Positions 55,281-64,000 of a DNA stretch of 64,000 bases are shown here, in pieces. Where the stretch lies: NCBI GenBank assembly GCA_001910725.1, contig MJGA01000002.1, positions 2,232,001 to 2,296,000 of the forward strand, read 5' to 3'. The stretch is from Phanerodontia chrysosporium. Taxonomy: Eukaryota; Basidiomycota; Agaricomycetes; Polyporales; Phanerochaetaceae. Positions within the stretch are counted from its first letter, which is position 1, and each line of letters opens with the position of its first letter. The position numbers were made by a program, and so were the translations under genes. Below the pieces are notes generated by a model, which ran no database searches, had not been told where the DNA came from, and saw only the letters and a program-made list of their open reading frames with translations.

Positions 55281-56713
55281 TTATTCCGTCGCAAACACCA
55301 AGCAGACCCCATCGTCTCCGCCGGTAACGACTACCTGGCCTTGGTGCCCAATGAAGCGGCAAGGACTGGCCCATGATGTCCCTTGTGTTCCCTAACGAGA
55401 GTGCCCGTTCTCGCGTCCCACGTCTTCAACGACTTGTCCGCCGAAGCGGACACGATCATATGTGACTTCGGGTGAGGGAAGCTCAGGAGAGCGGTGATGG
55501 CATCCTACGAACAGAGAGATCAGCCCTGCGCAAGAGCGACTGATAGATACGAACTGACCTCGTGTTCCATTGTTGCACGGAGACGCATCGTGCTCAAGTC
55601 CCAGATGCAGGCCTTGCCGTCTGTCGCAGCAGTAACACAAACACCACCGGTGCCGACCTGGCCTGCACCAGCCAGGTCCACAAAGACGATGGCTTCGATA
55701 CTATCATCCTCTTTGTGGCCGGCAAGCGCACCGACAACGTCGCCCTTGCTCAAGCTCACAACGCGAATGCCGCCAGATGCGCCGCCAACCACAGCGAGCG
55801 TGGAAGCCGGGTTGACAGCAAGGGAGGTAATAGGCCCAAGGTCGAAACGGGCGTCGGCGGAGGTGAGCTTGAAGACGGGAGTCGGGTTCCGCGGGTCCCA
55901 GAACATCAACGTCCCATCCTCGTCCGCGGTTATGATGCGCTTGCCGTCTGGTGTGAAGTCTCCGCAGGCGACGGGAGCAGCGTGGCCCGCGAATACTTGC
56001 ATCGTGTTACCCGACGGCACTGAAGGTGGTATTCAGCACGCATCATTTATATTGCTGGTCAGGGAAAAACTCACGCTGCCAAAGCCATACTGTGCCATCG
56101 TTTCCGCCGGCGAGCAGTACACTGCCCTTCGGATGCCATTTCGTCCACTGCATGAGCGATGGATCGCTACTTAGCCCCATCATAGCTTGCAGGGCTGATA
56201 AAAGCTCACCGTGACTTCATCGGGACCCTGCAACTCCGTCAGGAACTCCCATGTCTTGTAGTCCTCCTTGCCTCTCCGCCGCCATACGCGGACCTTGCCG
56301 TCCATGCCTCCAGTCGCGATCAGCTCTCCGTCCGCGCTGAATCCAATGCTGGTGACACTGTCCGTATGTCCCGTGAGCTTCACGATCTCCTCGCCGGTTG
56401 TGAAGTCCCAGATGTAGCCCAGGTCGTCCTCGCCACCGGATGCGGCAATGGACGCGGTCGGATGTGTCGCCACAGCGAAGACACTCTTGCCGTGGTTCGG
56501 GAAGTGCTGTATTGAGTTGTCCTCGTAGACAATCTCCTCGCCCATCTCGCCCTCACCCTCGCCATAGCCTTCGCCTTCCTGGCCTTCCTCGTCCTCCTCC
56601 ATCGGGTGATCGCCATCGTCCTGGACCTCTAGGTAGACTTCCTCTTCATTGATGTACTGCTCGTCCTCGTCAAACTCCGCGACATTCTCGTTCTCGTTGC
56701 GTTCGGGCTCCAT
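55281..56713 (-). CDS. SQT1: Ribosome assembly WD40 protein Sqt1
   Basis: Chaperone of ribosomal protein uL16 (Rpl10), AAMP/Sqt1 family. Exons 56210-56713, 56075-56147, 55559-56019, 55281-55504. An acidic N-terminus (EEEVYLEVQDDGDHPMEEDE) precedes WD repeats: FAVATHPTASIAASGGEDDL, GHTDSVTSIGFSADGELIAT, WTKWHPKGSVLLAGGNDGTV, GHAAPVACGDFTPDGKRIIT, SIEAIVFVD, CVTAATDGKACIWDL, AITALLSFPHPKSHMIVSAS, and a last blade FIGHQGQVVVTGGDDGVCLV. One base is lacking at about 55356 (GCTTC for GCCTTC). Without it the frame stops at once, with it the gene has 421 codons and ends FATE. Basic uL16 should bind the acidic face. Confidence 0.92.
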
Positions 56714-56991
56714 GAATGCGCTAGTCTATGGGTATATGCTGGTGGGGGAAAGGTTTCTGTGTCGTATACTGTGCCTCTCTAGCGGGCTTTTGAAGAAGAG
56801 AACGAGATGGCTGAGTAACAGGCTGAGTAATGAGGACCTGTCTGCGTGAAGCGCGAAGTGCAGAAATTCTTGCGTAGATCAGTGCTTTAGATTAGATATA
56901 CCCGCACCACGTGGTTATCTAAAAGCCCTCGGAGATAATGCTGCTAAGCGCCCCCGGCTGTCGATCACGCCGACGAGGACCCCCGCCCACT

Positions 56992-56999
56992 TTTAAATA
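56992..56999 (+). promoter_or_regulatory. TATA-like element, left arm
   Basis: TTTAAATA on the plus strand. The equivalent position in the right arm reads CCAAATA, so this element differs between the two copies. Confidence 0.35.
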
Positions 57000-57350
57000 C
57001 CCGCATATCCCGACCCCTTGTCTGCTCTTCCGACGTTTCAGACAGCGGGCAGACCTAGAGAGGAATTCACGCAGAGTGTGCGTTCAAGTGTTGTCCCCGA
57101 CAGTTGCCTTTGCAGGTGGAAGCGTCGGCGGAACAGCTCCAACGGGCGGGCGAGCGACAAACAAATCGTCGCAAGAGGCCATGCCGCAGTGTGTTTTGCT
57201 CGTCAACAAGTACAACGCCAGGAAATGCATAAATTCCTCGCAGGAGAGTACGAGACTGCATCACATCTTCATCTTCGTCACCCACCATCTTTGCTGGTCA
57301 AAGATACACTCCTTGCCACACGCACGCTCCATTCGCATTCGTTCACATCA

Positions 57351-58373
57351 TGCCTGCCTACTCTACCCAGTTCTCCATCTGCACCTCGTCGGCTGGCTCC
57401 GGCGGTAAGTCTTGCAGTCTGTCATAGCCGTTTGCGAGTCTCTCATCGAGTGCTTGCAGATCGTGAGGCGCGAAAGGCCAGCATCAGCCTGGGCCTCGGC
57501 TCCCGTCCGACGTGCTCACTACGAGCGTGCACGCGCACACAGGCACAGGCCTGGGCATCTACGTCGACAGCTGGCTCCTCGACTCGCCAGAGTCGCCGGA
57601 GCCATCGCCGCCGGCGTCACCCACGATGCCCTCGCTGCCGCTGCCCTCGCCGCCGCTGCTCGCACCGCGCCGCTCGCCGCGGAAGCCGCCCGCAGAGACC
57701 CCGGCAACGAGTTCGCGCCGATGCGCACGCCGTCGCCGAGCCTGCGCGGTCTCCGGAGCGGCGATGCGGGTACTTTGTGATCGCGCTCCCCGCGCCCGCT
57801 GTCCCCACGCTCCCGAGCACGCCGACGCTGCCCTCGGGCCGTTCCCTGGCGGTGGTGGCGGCCTCGTTGATATCGGTTTGAGCGTTATGGAGGTGGCGGA
57901 GGTGGACATCCTCATGTCGTCCCTCCGAGAGGCATCTGCGGCCACGACCGCTGGCAGCAAGCTCGTCGGACTGGGGCTGAGCCTCCCATGCCTCGACGAG
58001 GCGGAGCTCATCACCACCCTCGAGCCCCAGTCCACGGCATGCGCCGCGGGTGTCGGCCTCGGGATCGACCTCTCGTTCCTGGAGGACGGCGCGGACACGT
58101 CGGACGACTCTGAGCTCGACTCCGAGCTCCGAGAGCGCCCTGCCGAGTCCATGGTCGCGCGCCGCCTCTGCGTCGCCAGAGCTGGTAGCTGTGCACCCAA
58201 AGTCGATGCGGGCGTACCGCTGCGTCGACTTCGCATTGGACGGCGAGGAGGGTGAATGCCCGGGCAGCCCTGACGGGGCCTCGCCGCGTGCTTCACCCTG
58301 CGAGGGCCCCACGCTCGATTTCGACTCTCCGTTCTGGGCGACGTACGCCTCGACGTTCCACGAGGATGTGTAG
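57351..58373 (+). pseudogene. GLG-motif protein, left copy with broken frame
   Basis: Copy of the gene at 62458-63480. Exon 1 encodes MPAYSTQFSICTSSAGSG, then an intron at the conserved position, then DREARKASISLGLG. Relative to the right copy there are three small indels: a base lacking near 57499 (CTCGGCTCCC), one lacking near 57699 (CCCC for CCCCC), and one extra near 58129 (CTCCGAG for CTCGAG). Both copies share a further frame change near 57858. The segments remain recognisable in different frames: VHAHTGTGLGIYVDSWLLDS, GLGLSLPCLDEAELITT, VGLGIDLSFLEDGADTS, and the end FWATYASTFHEDV. Two of the three indels fit the one-base-short pattern seen elsewhere in the window, so this copy may be intact in the real genome. 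Confidence 0.6.
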
Positions 58374-58375
58374 AT

Positions 58376-59063
58376 CATTTTCCGGCGTATCTATGGTCGA
58401 CTGGTCCGACCTCCTATCCAGATACGAATGCACCGTCACATATTACTCCTTGTGTGATAGTTCGATCAGATGCTATACAGACAAATGCCAATGTTTATTC
58501 GCGCCGCTTGCGTGGTCTATGGCTTCGTAAGACTCTCAGTCGTACGGCACCGATGGTATTTACCTTGGCGACGACCTAATGATCCGCGCTGACGGCGGAA
58601 GCGGGTGAAGCTGTGAGAAATGTGAATCATTGAGGGAACGTGGTCTCACTCAGGGGCCCTCATTATCGAAGGTTTTGCTTCACGCACGCGTCAGGGGATA
58701 GGGGTATCCACTGTACAATAGATAGATTGGAAGATCTACCGTAAGGGAGGGGGAATCACAATGGTATGCAGTCACTAAAATCCGAACTGTAAGAAAGCTG
58801 GAGCGACTAAAGGGAATACTACAGTCTGTATGAACAGTCAAACATAAGGGTAATCTGACAACAGGAGGATGAGGGAAATTACAACGGAGGAAGGACGCTA
58901 CTCGAGGCAAGGAGAGGAGTTCTGGGGGGTGAGCTAGCCACTAAGCATGTAAAGAGTCCTATGTCCGTATTGTCCGTGCGTATACTGGACGATAGAAGTG
59001 GCACGACCCGACTCGAGCCAGATGTCGACCGTCCTTTTCCATCGATGCAGTCGCATCGACAAC
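58376..59063. other. Spacer of the inverted repeat, non-coding part
   Basis: 3' flanks of the left GLG copy and of the GPI-protein gene. No supported gene. Confidence 0.55.
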
Positions 59064-60044
59064 TTATGCCATGACAGCAGCGACGGCGGCAGCAATGATG
59101 CCGACAGCGCCGAGAGCAGCAGTGTTGCCCATGGCACCGTTGTTGTTGTTGCTGCCGCCAGTGGGGGACGGGCTAGCACCAGAGGAGGTCGAGGCACCGC
59201 TGGGAGCACTGGGGCGATTGAGCCGCATGAAATGCAGTAATGCGAACGTGGACTTACGAAGAAGTCGAACGAGGTCCAGTGGAAGAAGTGGAACCAATGC
59301 TGCTACCCGCAGGGGTGGTAACAGACGTGCTGGGACCAGAAGAAGTGCCAGCCGGAACCGACGAGCCGGAGGGAGCCCCCGAGGTAGTGCTGTCAGTAGC
59401 AGCAGGGGCCGAGGAGCCACCAGCACCAATGCAGCTGTCAGAACCTGTACAAGGGTTGAATAACAGCATAGAACAAAAGGTGTTGGTACGTACCACCCGC
59501 CTGGATGATGACCGGGGCAGACTGAGCAGACTGGCCAGTGGCATCACGGACAGTGATACCAATGCTGGTGCCAGAGGTGATGTTGGTCGGCCAGCTGAAG
59601 GACTGGCCAGTGATGCCAGTGTAGACCTGAACAGGGGTGCCGTTGGCGTCGGGCTCCTGGATCCTGTAGAGATTGTGAGTCACGCAGCGTTTGACACGAA
59701 ATGAGGGTGCCAACTTACAACTACAAAACGAGAACAAGGCGTCAAGGTCAGATTATGTCACGCCCAAAGCTCATTGATAACGTACCAGAGTGAACGGGCC
59801 TGCGGATGATACGTGAGTTGGGTGAAAAAAAAGGGAGCTATGAGATAAAGACTAACTCTGTCCGTTTTGCCATTGAATGAGAGTCGGGACACATTCGATG
59901 GGGGTCGTCCTGGGCAAGACACGAGATGAGGGGACTGCGCAACGGAGAGAAGGGCTGGACATACGGGGTATTGACCATGAACTGCGCAGCAGCGAAGCCT
60001 GCAGAGGCAGCGAGAGTGAAGAGGGTAACGAAAGCGTTCTTCAT
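59064..60044 (-). CDS. GPI-anchored Kre9/Knh1-like wall protein
   Basis: Predicted 216 aa surface protein. Exons 59965-60044, 59857-59909, 59786-59799 (14 nt), 59719-59720 (2 nt), 59494-59663, 59258-59444, 59064-59208. A signal peptide (MKNAFVTLFTLAASAGFAAA) precedes a Kre9/Knh1-type N-terminal domain: IECVPTLIQWQNGQ, EPDANGTPVQVYTGITGQSF, SWPTNITSGTSIGITVRDAT, GQSAQSAPVIIQAGG. A Ser/Thr/Pro-rich stalk and a GPI signal follow (GGSNNNNGAMGN, then GAVGIIAAAVAAVMA). The 14 and 2 nt exons are needed to keep the frame. The two introns around the 2 nt exon are 65 and 55 bp with consensus sites. Such proteins are linked to beta-1,6-glucan and wall structure, but function is unproven. Confidence 0.85.
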
Positions 60045-60143
60045 GGCGTGCGGGATCGTGGACAGGGGCTGAGCGAGGACGGCGAGCACAGACGGATGGA
60101 GAGCAACGAGCCTGGGAGGCAACAGGAACAACCACGAGCGGGT

Positions 60144-60149
60144 CTTATA
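60144..60149 (-). promoter_or_regulatory. TATA box of the GPI-protein gene
   Basis: TATAAG on the minus strand about 100 bp before the ATG at 60044, in the context TGTATAAGACC. Confidence 0.45.
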
Positions 60150-60601
60150 CAGGCGGGTGTTGCCGGGTCGTGACCACAGAGCGCCGTCACGTCACAGATG
60201 CGTGTTTCAGCCGTTCTCGAAAGGTCGATGGACTGCATGCGACTCATGTCCCAGCTCATGTGCACCGTCCGCGTTCCGCTCGCGAGTCGCGCCGTTCTCG
60301 CTGCCGCGCCGCCGCTGACGTCGTCCGCCCTCGCCAACCGTTAGTCCGGCTGCGCAAGGCTGCTCTGTCCACCCGGCCTCACGAACTCTGATCAGACGCT
60401 TTCACTCGAGAACTGCTCGTCCGTCGACTGCAGTGGGAAGAGCCGGCAGTATGACGTCCTCCGCAGACAGAACGAGTACCCTCGCAGGATCGCGGACGTT
60501 CTCGCACAGCAGCCGCAAGCTACCGTATCTTTGACGCGACACGGCCCGTCTGGTAAGCGGAGCTAAACTTATCTCTACTAGAGCCCGATGTGGCGTAGGT
60601 T
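60150..60601. other. Intergenic
   Basis: Upstream promoter of the GPI-protein gene and 3' flank of the TDP2-like gene. No other features seen. Confidence 0.5.
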
Positions 60602-61678
60602 TCAAGGCAACATGCGAACCGTAGTCAGCAGCCCAAAGTGGTCGCTCGCCCACTGTCCCCCGCCTGTCTTCACCCCCACCCCCACCCTCTCGGGTATCTC
60701 CACCTCGCATTCGCCGTTCGGCAAATACAGCACCTTGTCCAGTCTCCCGGGCACAAAGTCCTTCGTCGGGGGCTGGTAGCCCCATGTGTTCCCCCTCCCG
60801 TCGTCCGCACCCCTCCACGCGTCGACCAGCCCCGCCCACGCAGGCAGCGCCCCGTCCTGCACCGTGATGGCATTCGTGTCCCCCGCGACGATGCCCGCGT
60901 CGACGCCCCGCTGCGTCAGCGCGTTCACGGTGTCGCGCAGCTGCCACGGGCGGTACACCACGCCCTGCACCAGCGACTCGAGGTGCACGTTCGCGATCCG
61001 CACCGTCCGCTCTGCGTCCGCGCCCGCCGCACCGCCGCCGCAGCCGAGGCGGACGTCGACGATCAGCGCGTGACGCCTCATGGCCGAGTAGCCGTACTCC
61101 AGGACCCACGCGCCCGCGACGGGCACCGTGCGCGCGACCAGCGTGACGTTCCCGTACCCGACGCCGCCGGGCCAGTGCTCGGCCTTGGTCGGCGCGACGA
61201 CAAAGTGCGCGCGCACCCACGCGTGCTCGAGCACCGCGGGCAGCGCGTCCTTGCCGACCTCCTGCAGGAGCACGCAGCACGGCTCGGGCTGCTCGCCGTG
61301 CGGACACGCGAAGATCCGCTCCTGCACGTAGTCGAGCACCGTCCGCACGCGCGCGCTGCCGCCCGCCATCGCGTTGACGTTCCACGTCAGCAGCCGCACC
61401 GTGTCCGGGATCGGGTCCTCCGGCTCCGCCGCGTGCGCGCCGCGGCCGCGCGACCGCGAGCGGGACCGAGAGACGGGACGCGGCCGGAACGAGAAGTGTG
61501 TGGTGTCGGGCGAGGGCGTTCCCTCCGAGTCGACGTCCCGCGACGGGCTCTTGTGCCGGCGGTACCGTGAGATGTACCGCCAGCAGTGCTTCCGCCGCGA
61601 CCACACGCGCGGGCGGACTTCGTGGTACGTGCTTGATTTTGGGCTCGATTGCGAGTCGCGCCGTCTCCCGCGCTCCAT
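60602..61678 (-). CDS. TDP2-like endonuclease/exonuclease/phosphatase
   Basis: Intronless 358 aa protein of the EEP fold, closest in motif pattern to tyrosyl-DNA phosphodiesterase 2. The start MERGRRRDSQSSPKSSTYHE was chosen because it begins the coding-like region, although an in-frame ORF extends further up. After a basic Arg/Ser segment come the metal and catalytic motifs: LLTWNVNAMAGGSARVR (Asn), CVLLQEVGKDALP (Glu), GGVGYGNVTLVAR, YSAMRRHALIVDV, VRIANVHLESL (His), IVAGDTNAITVQDG (Asp, Asn), GNTWGYQPPTKDFVPGRLDK, VLYLP, and QWASDHFGLLTTV (Asp-His). If TDP2-like, it would remove topoisomerase II-type 5' phosphotyrosyl adducts. It lies in the spacer of the inverted repeat. Confidence 0.8.
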   Translation of the reverse strand: MERGRRRDSQSSPKSSTYHEVRPRVWSRRKHCWRYISRYRRHKSPSRDVDSEGTPSPDTTHFSFRPRPVSRSRSRSRGRGAHAAEPEDPIPDTVRLLTWNVNAMAGGSARVRTVLDYVQERIFACPHGEQPEPCCVLLQEVGKDALPAVLEHAWVRAHFVVAPTKAEHWPGGVGYGNVTLVARTVPVAGAWVLEYGYSAMRRHALIVDVRLGCGGGAAGADAERTVRIANVHLESLVQGVVYRPWQLRDTVNALTQRGVDAGIVAGDTNAITVQDGALPAWAGLVDAWRGADDGRGNTWGYQPPTKDFVPGRLDKVLYLPNGECEVEIPERVGVGVKTGGGQWASDHFGLLTTVRMLP

Positions 61679-62457
61679 TTTGCTGCTCTTCTCAGTTTTG
61701 TGTTTCTTGTGAGGGTTGATGGTCACTCGTAGGGACGGCGGGCGTAGATGACTCGAACCTACCCCAGGCCCTGCGTGCATTATAAGCTCTCGCATCTGCT
61801 CAGAGCCATGTGCGGCTCCTGCCTCGTGTCGGCCCCTTGCGCCTTGTGGCACGCCGGGTACAGACAGCTGCCATTCATTACACTGCGTCTGACCTGACGC
61901 CGACACCCTGGGACCGCCTCGTGTAGATGGCTGTACAAATCTTGTACGTAGCGATAAACCTCGATATCCCGCCAAACGACGCGTGCTGAGACTCATGCTG
62001 CTCGCAATCCGGTAAGAGCGGGATGGTATCCTCAGCATCGATAGCGCAACATGCCTGAAGTCAAACGAATGCTCCTTGGCTCGGTCCGAGGTGAACAGGT
62101 TGGAATGTATCCCATCAGGACGTTCTGAAAGTCATTATCAGCGCATATTTGGGTACAGCGTACTGGTCCATCCATGATAGTGTTCGATAACTCTGGGGCG
62201 TCCTCACAGCACCCTCTCATGCGCTAATAAAGTAGCAGGTTCTTCGCCTTCTCCTCATAGCTTAACCTGTGAAGCCGCCGTGATCAATCATGCGCTCTCA
62301 GAGGCATCAAATATTTGATAGAGGCTTCAGCTTATTATCTGCGACGTTGAGCACACTCTCAAGGAAGGATGGGGCGCACAGACGACATGTTTTGCATGAA
62401 ATAATTCATATTGGCAACCAGTCAGGCCGGCTGACGATAAATATAATAAGGGTACAA
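61679..62457. other. Spacer of the inverted repeat, non-coding part
   Basis: No supported gene. Contains a GGTTCGAGTC string on the minus strand near 61750-61760 that does not fold as a tRNA T-arm. Confidence 0.5.
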
Positions 62458-63480
62458 TCACGACTCGTCGTGGAAAGTCGAAGCGTATGTCGCCCAGAAA
62501 GGCGAGCCGAAGCCCAGCGTAGGGCCCGCGGGTGAAACAGGCGGTGAGACCCCGTCAGGGCTGCCCGGGCATTCACCCTCCTCGCCGTCCAATGCGAAGT
62601 CGACGCAGCGGTACGCCAGCATCGACTTTGGGTGCACAGCTACCAGCTCTGGCGACGCAGAGGCGGCGCGCGACCATGGACTCGGCAGGGCGCTCTCGAG
62701 CTCAGAGTCGAGCTCAGAGTCGTCCGACGTGTCCGCGCCGTCCTCCAGGAACGAGAGGTCGATCCCGAGGCCGACACCCGCGGCGCATGCCGTGGACTGG
62801 GGCTCGAAGGTGGTGATGAGCTCCGCCTCGTCGAGGCATGGGAGGCTCAGCCCCAGTCCGACGAGCTTGCTGCCAGCGGTCGTGGCCGCAGATGCCTCTC
62901 GGAGGGACGACATGAGGATGTCCACCTCCGCCACCTCCATAACGCTCAAACCGATATCAACGAGGCCGCCACCACCGCCAGGGAACGGCCCGAGGGCAGC
63001 GTCGGCGTGCTCGGGAGCGTGGGGACAGCGGGCGTGGAGAGCGCGATCACAAAGTACCCATCATCACCGCTCGGGAGGCCGCGCAGGCTCGGCGACGGCG
63101 TACGCATCGGCGCGAACTCGTTGCCGGGGGTCTCTGCGGGCGGCTTCCGCGGCGAGCGGCGCGGTGCGAGCAGCGGCGGCGAGGGCAGCGGCAGCGAGGG
63201 CATCGTGGGCGACGCCGACGGCGATGGCTGCGGCGACTCTGGCGAGTCGAGGAGCCAGCTGTCGACGTAGATGCCCAGGCCCGTGCCCGTGTGCGCATGC
63301 ACGCTCATAGTGAGCACGTCGGATGGGAGTCCGAGGCCCAGGCCGATGCTGGCCTTTCGCGCCTCACGATCTGCAAGAACACGATGAGAAACTTGAAAGA
63401 CGCTGTGACATACTGCAAGACTTACCGTCGGAGCCAGCCGACGAGGTGCAGATAGAGAACTGGGTAGAGTAGGCAGACAT
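62458..63480 (-). CDS. GLG-motif protein, right copy
   Basis: Longer member of the GLG family. Exon 1 (63426-63480) encodes MSAYSTQFSICTSSAGSD, and an intron (63371-63425) sits exactly where the 105 aa paralogue at 15 kb has its own. Then DREARKASIGLGLGLPSDVL, VHAHTGTGLGIYVDSWLLDS, a Pro/Ser region, LRGLPSGDDGYFVIAL. The frame changes near 62966-62972 (GGCGGC context): one extra G would give VVAGLVDIGLSVMEVAEVDI and continue into SKLVGLGLSLPCLDEAELIT, AGVGLGIDLSFLEDGADTSD, DSELDSELES, and the end FWATYASTFHDES. A spliced alternative needs a GAG acceptor (intron of about 41 or 113 bp). No signal peptide, membrane segment or known domain. Function unknown. Confidence 0.65.
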
Positions 63481-63865
63481 GATGTGAACGAATGCGAATG
63501 AAGCGTGCGTGTGGCAAGAAGTGTATCTTTGACCAGCAAAGATGATGGGCGACAAAGATGAAGATGATCTGCAGACTCGTACACCTCCTGCGAGGAATTT
63601 ATGCATTTCCTGGCGTTGTACTTGTTGACGAGCAAAACACACTGCGGCATGTCTTCTTGCGACGATTGTTTGTCGCTCGCCCGCCCATTGGAGCTGTTCC
63701 GCCGACGCTTTCACCCGCAAAGGCAATTGTCGGGGACAACACTTGAACACACACTCTGCGTGAATGCCTCTCTAGGTCGGCCCGCTGCCTGAAACATCGG
63801 AAGAGCAAGCAAGGGGGTCGGGATATGCGGGTATTTGGAAGTGGGCGGGTCCTCGACGATCGTGC
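62458..63865 (-). repeat. Inverted repeat, right arm
   Basis: Reverse-orientation partner of 56965-58375. It includes the GLG gene, a leader with the shared string ATGCCGCAGTGTGTTTTGCT, and promoter sequence up to about 63865, where similarity ends. Confidence 0.85.
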
Positions 63866-64000
63866 GGGCGCCAAGGTGCACGGCTTCCCATTTTCGGCAG
63901 GTGTTTAGGATTGAAATCGAGACTGACGCCTCACAAAGTCTCTCTGGTGGATGCGTGTCCCCAGAGTCGAAAGCTCGGAACTCATGTCCGAAAACCTACA
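63866..64000. other. Window end, nothing recognised
   Basis: 135 bp beyond the right arm with no coding or repeat feature seen. Confidence 0.5.

Larger units (their letters stand above)
56965..58375 (+). repeat. Inverted repeat, left arm
   Basis: About 1.41 kb that reappears in reverse orientation at 62458-63865 with a few percent divergence. Homology covers the promoter, the 5' leader and the whole GLG gene and stops at the stop codon. The spacer is about 4.1 kb. Confidence 0.85.

Noticed and set aside
60638..61570. 310 aa plus-strand ORF rich in Arg and Pro
   Set aside because: Antisense shadow of the TDP2-like gene.
61740..61810. Possible tRNA on the minus strand with GGTTCGAGTC
   Set aside because: The B-box-like string is present, but T-arm and acceptor pairing fail and there is no proper A box.
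62946..63650. Longer GLG reading from an upstream ATG (MPQCVLLVNKYNARK) through the intron
   Set aside because: The spliced model starting at 63480 has the same exon-intron layout as the paralogue at 15 kb. The upstream part lies in the duplicated leader.

Overview
The window is nuclear DNA of a filamentous basidiomycete, most likely an Agaricomycete (Polyporales-like is a guess). The coding regions are GC-rich, genes are dense, and most genes are cut by many 41-67 bp GT-AG introns. The gene content is fungal: an agaricomycete F-box protein, a Kre9-like GPI protein, an Snu66-type splicing factor, and a secreted protein of a type common in agaricomycete secretomes. I recognise about 29 protein genes. 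I found no rRNA, tRNA, CRISPR array or intact transposon.

Layout. 1-17.5 kb: PBP1/ataxin-2 (5' end outside the window), a gene-poor 3 kb, a small TATA-driven ORF, a Tyr/Pro-rich protein, COX11, a DNAJC8/Spf31-type J-protein, RMI1, a 105 aa 'GLG' protein and a PLC-like phosphodiesterase. 17.6-32 kb: a class V PLP enzyme, CTU2/NCS2, URK1, ACL4, OMA1, SVF1 and an F-box protein. 32-41.5 kb: a basidiomycete-type unknown protein, a secreted protein with a duplicated Cys unit, COX4 (subunit Vb) and a CAX-type cation/H+ exchanger. 42-56.7 kb: an RMND1/Mrx10 protein, SNU66, RNH201, an intracellular GH13 alpha-amylase facing a sugar-porter MFS transporter, and SQT1. 57-64 kb: a 1.4 kb inverted repeat. 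Each arm carries a longer GLG-family gene, and the roughly 4 kb spacer carries a GPI-anchored protein and a TDP2-like nuclease.

Functional themes are housekeeping. Mitochondria: COX11, COX4, OMA1, Mrx10. Ribosome supply: ACL4 for uL4, SQT1 for uL16. tRNA thiolation: CTU2. Splicing: Spf31 and Snu66. Genome stability: RMI1, RNH201 and the TDP2-like protein. Starch or glycogen breakdown and sugar uptake: the amylase and the MFS transporter.

Two things stand out. First, at least 16 places in 12 conserved genes lack exactly one base, usually in a short G or C run. Adding one base at each place restores the conserved protein and makes the summed exon length divisible by three in every such gene whose introns I resolved fully. 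This looks like a sequence-accuracy problem rather than mass pseudogenisation, so frames in this window should be read with it in mind. Second, the GLG proteins (repeated x-G-L-G-[LI]-x-[LV] motifs, one conserved intron, three copies here, two in an inverted duplication) are a family I do not recognise and are the best candidate for something undescribed. Very small exons (2, 4, 8, 14 and 20 nt) and two probable GC-AG introns are further points of interest.
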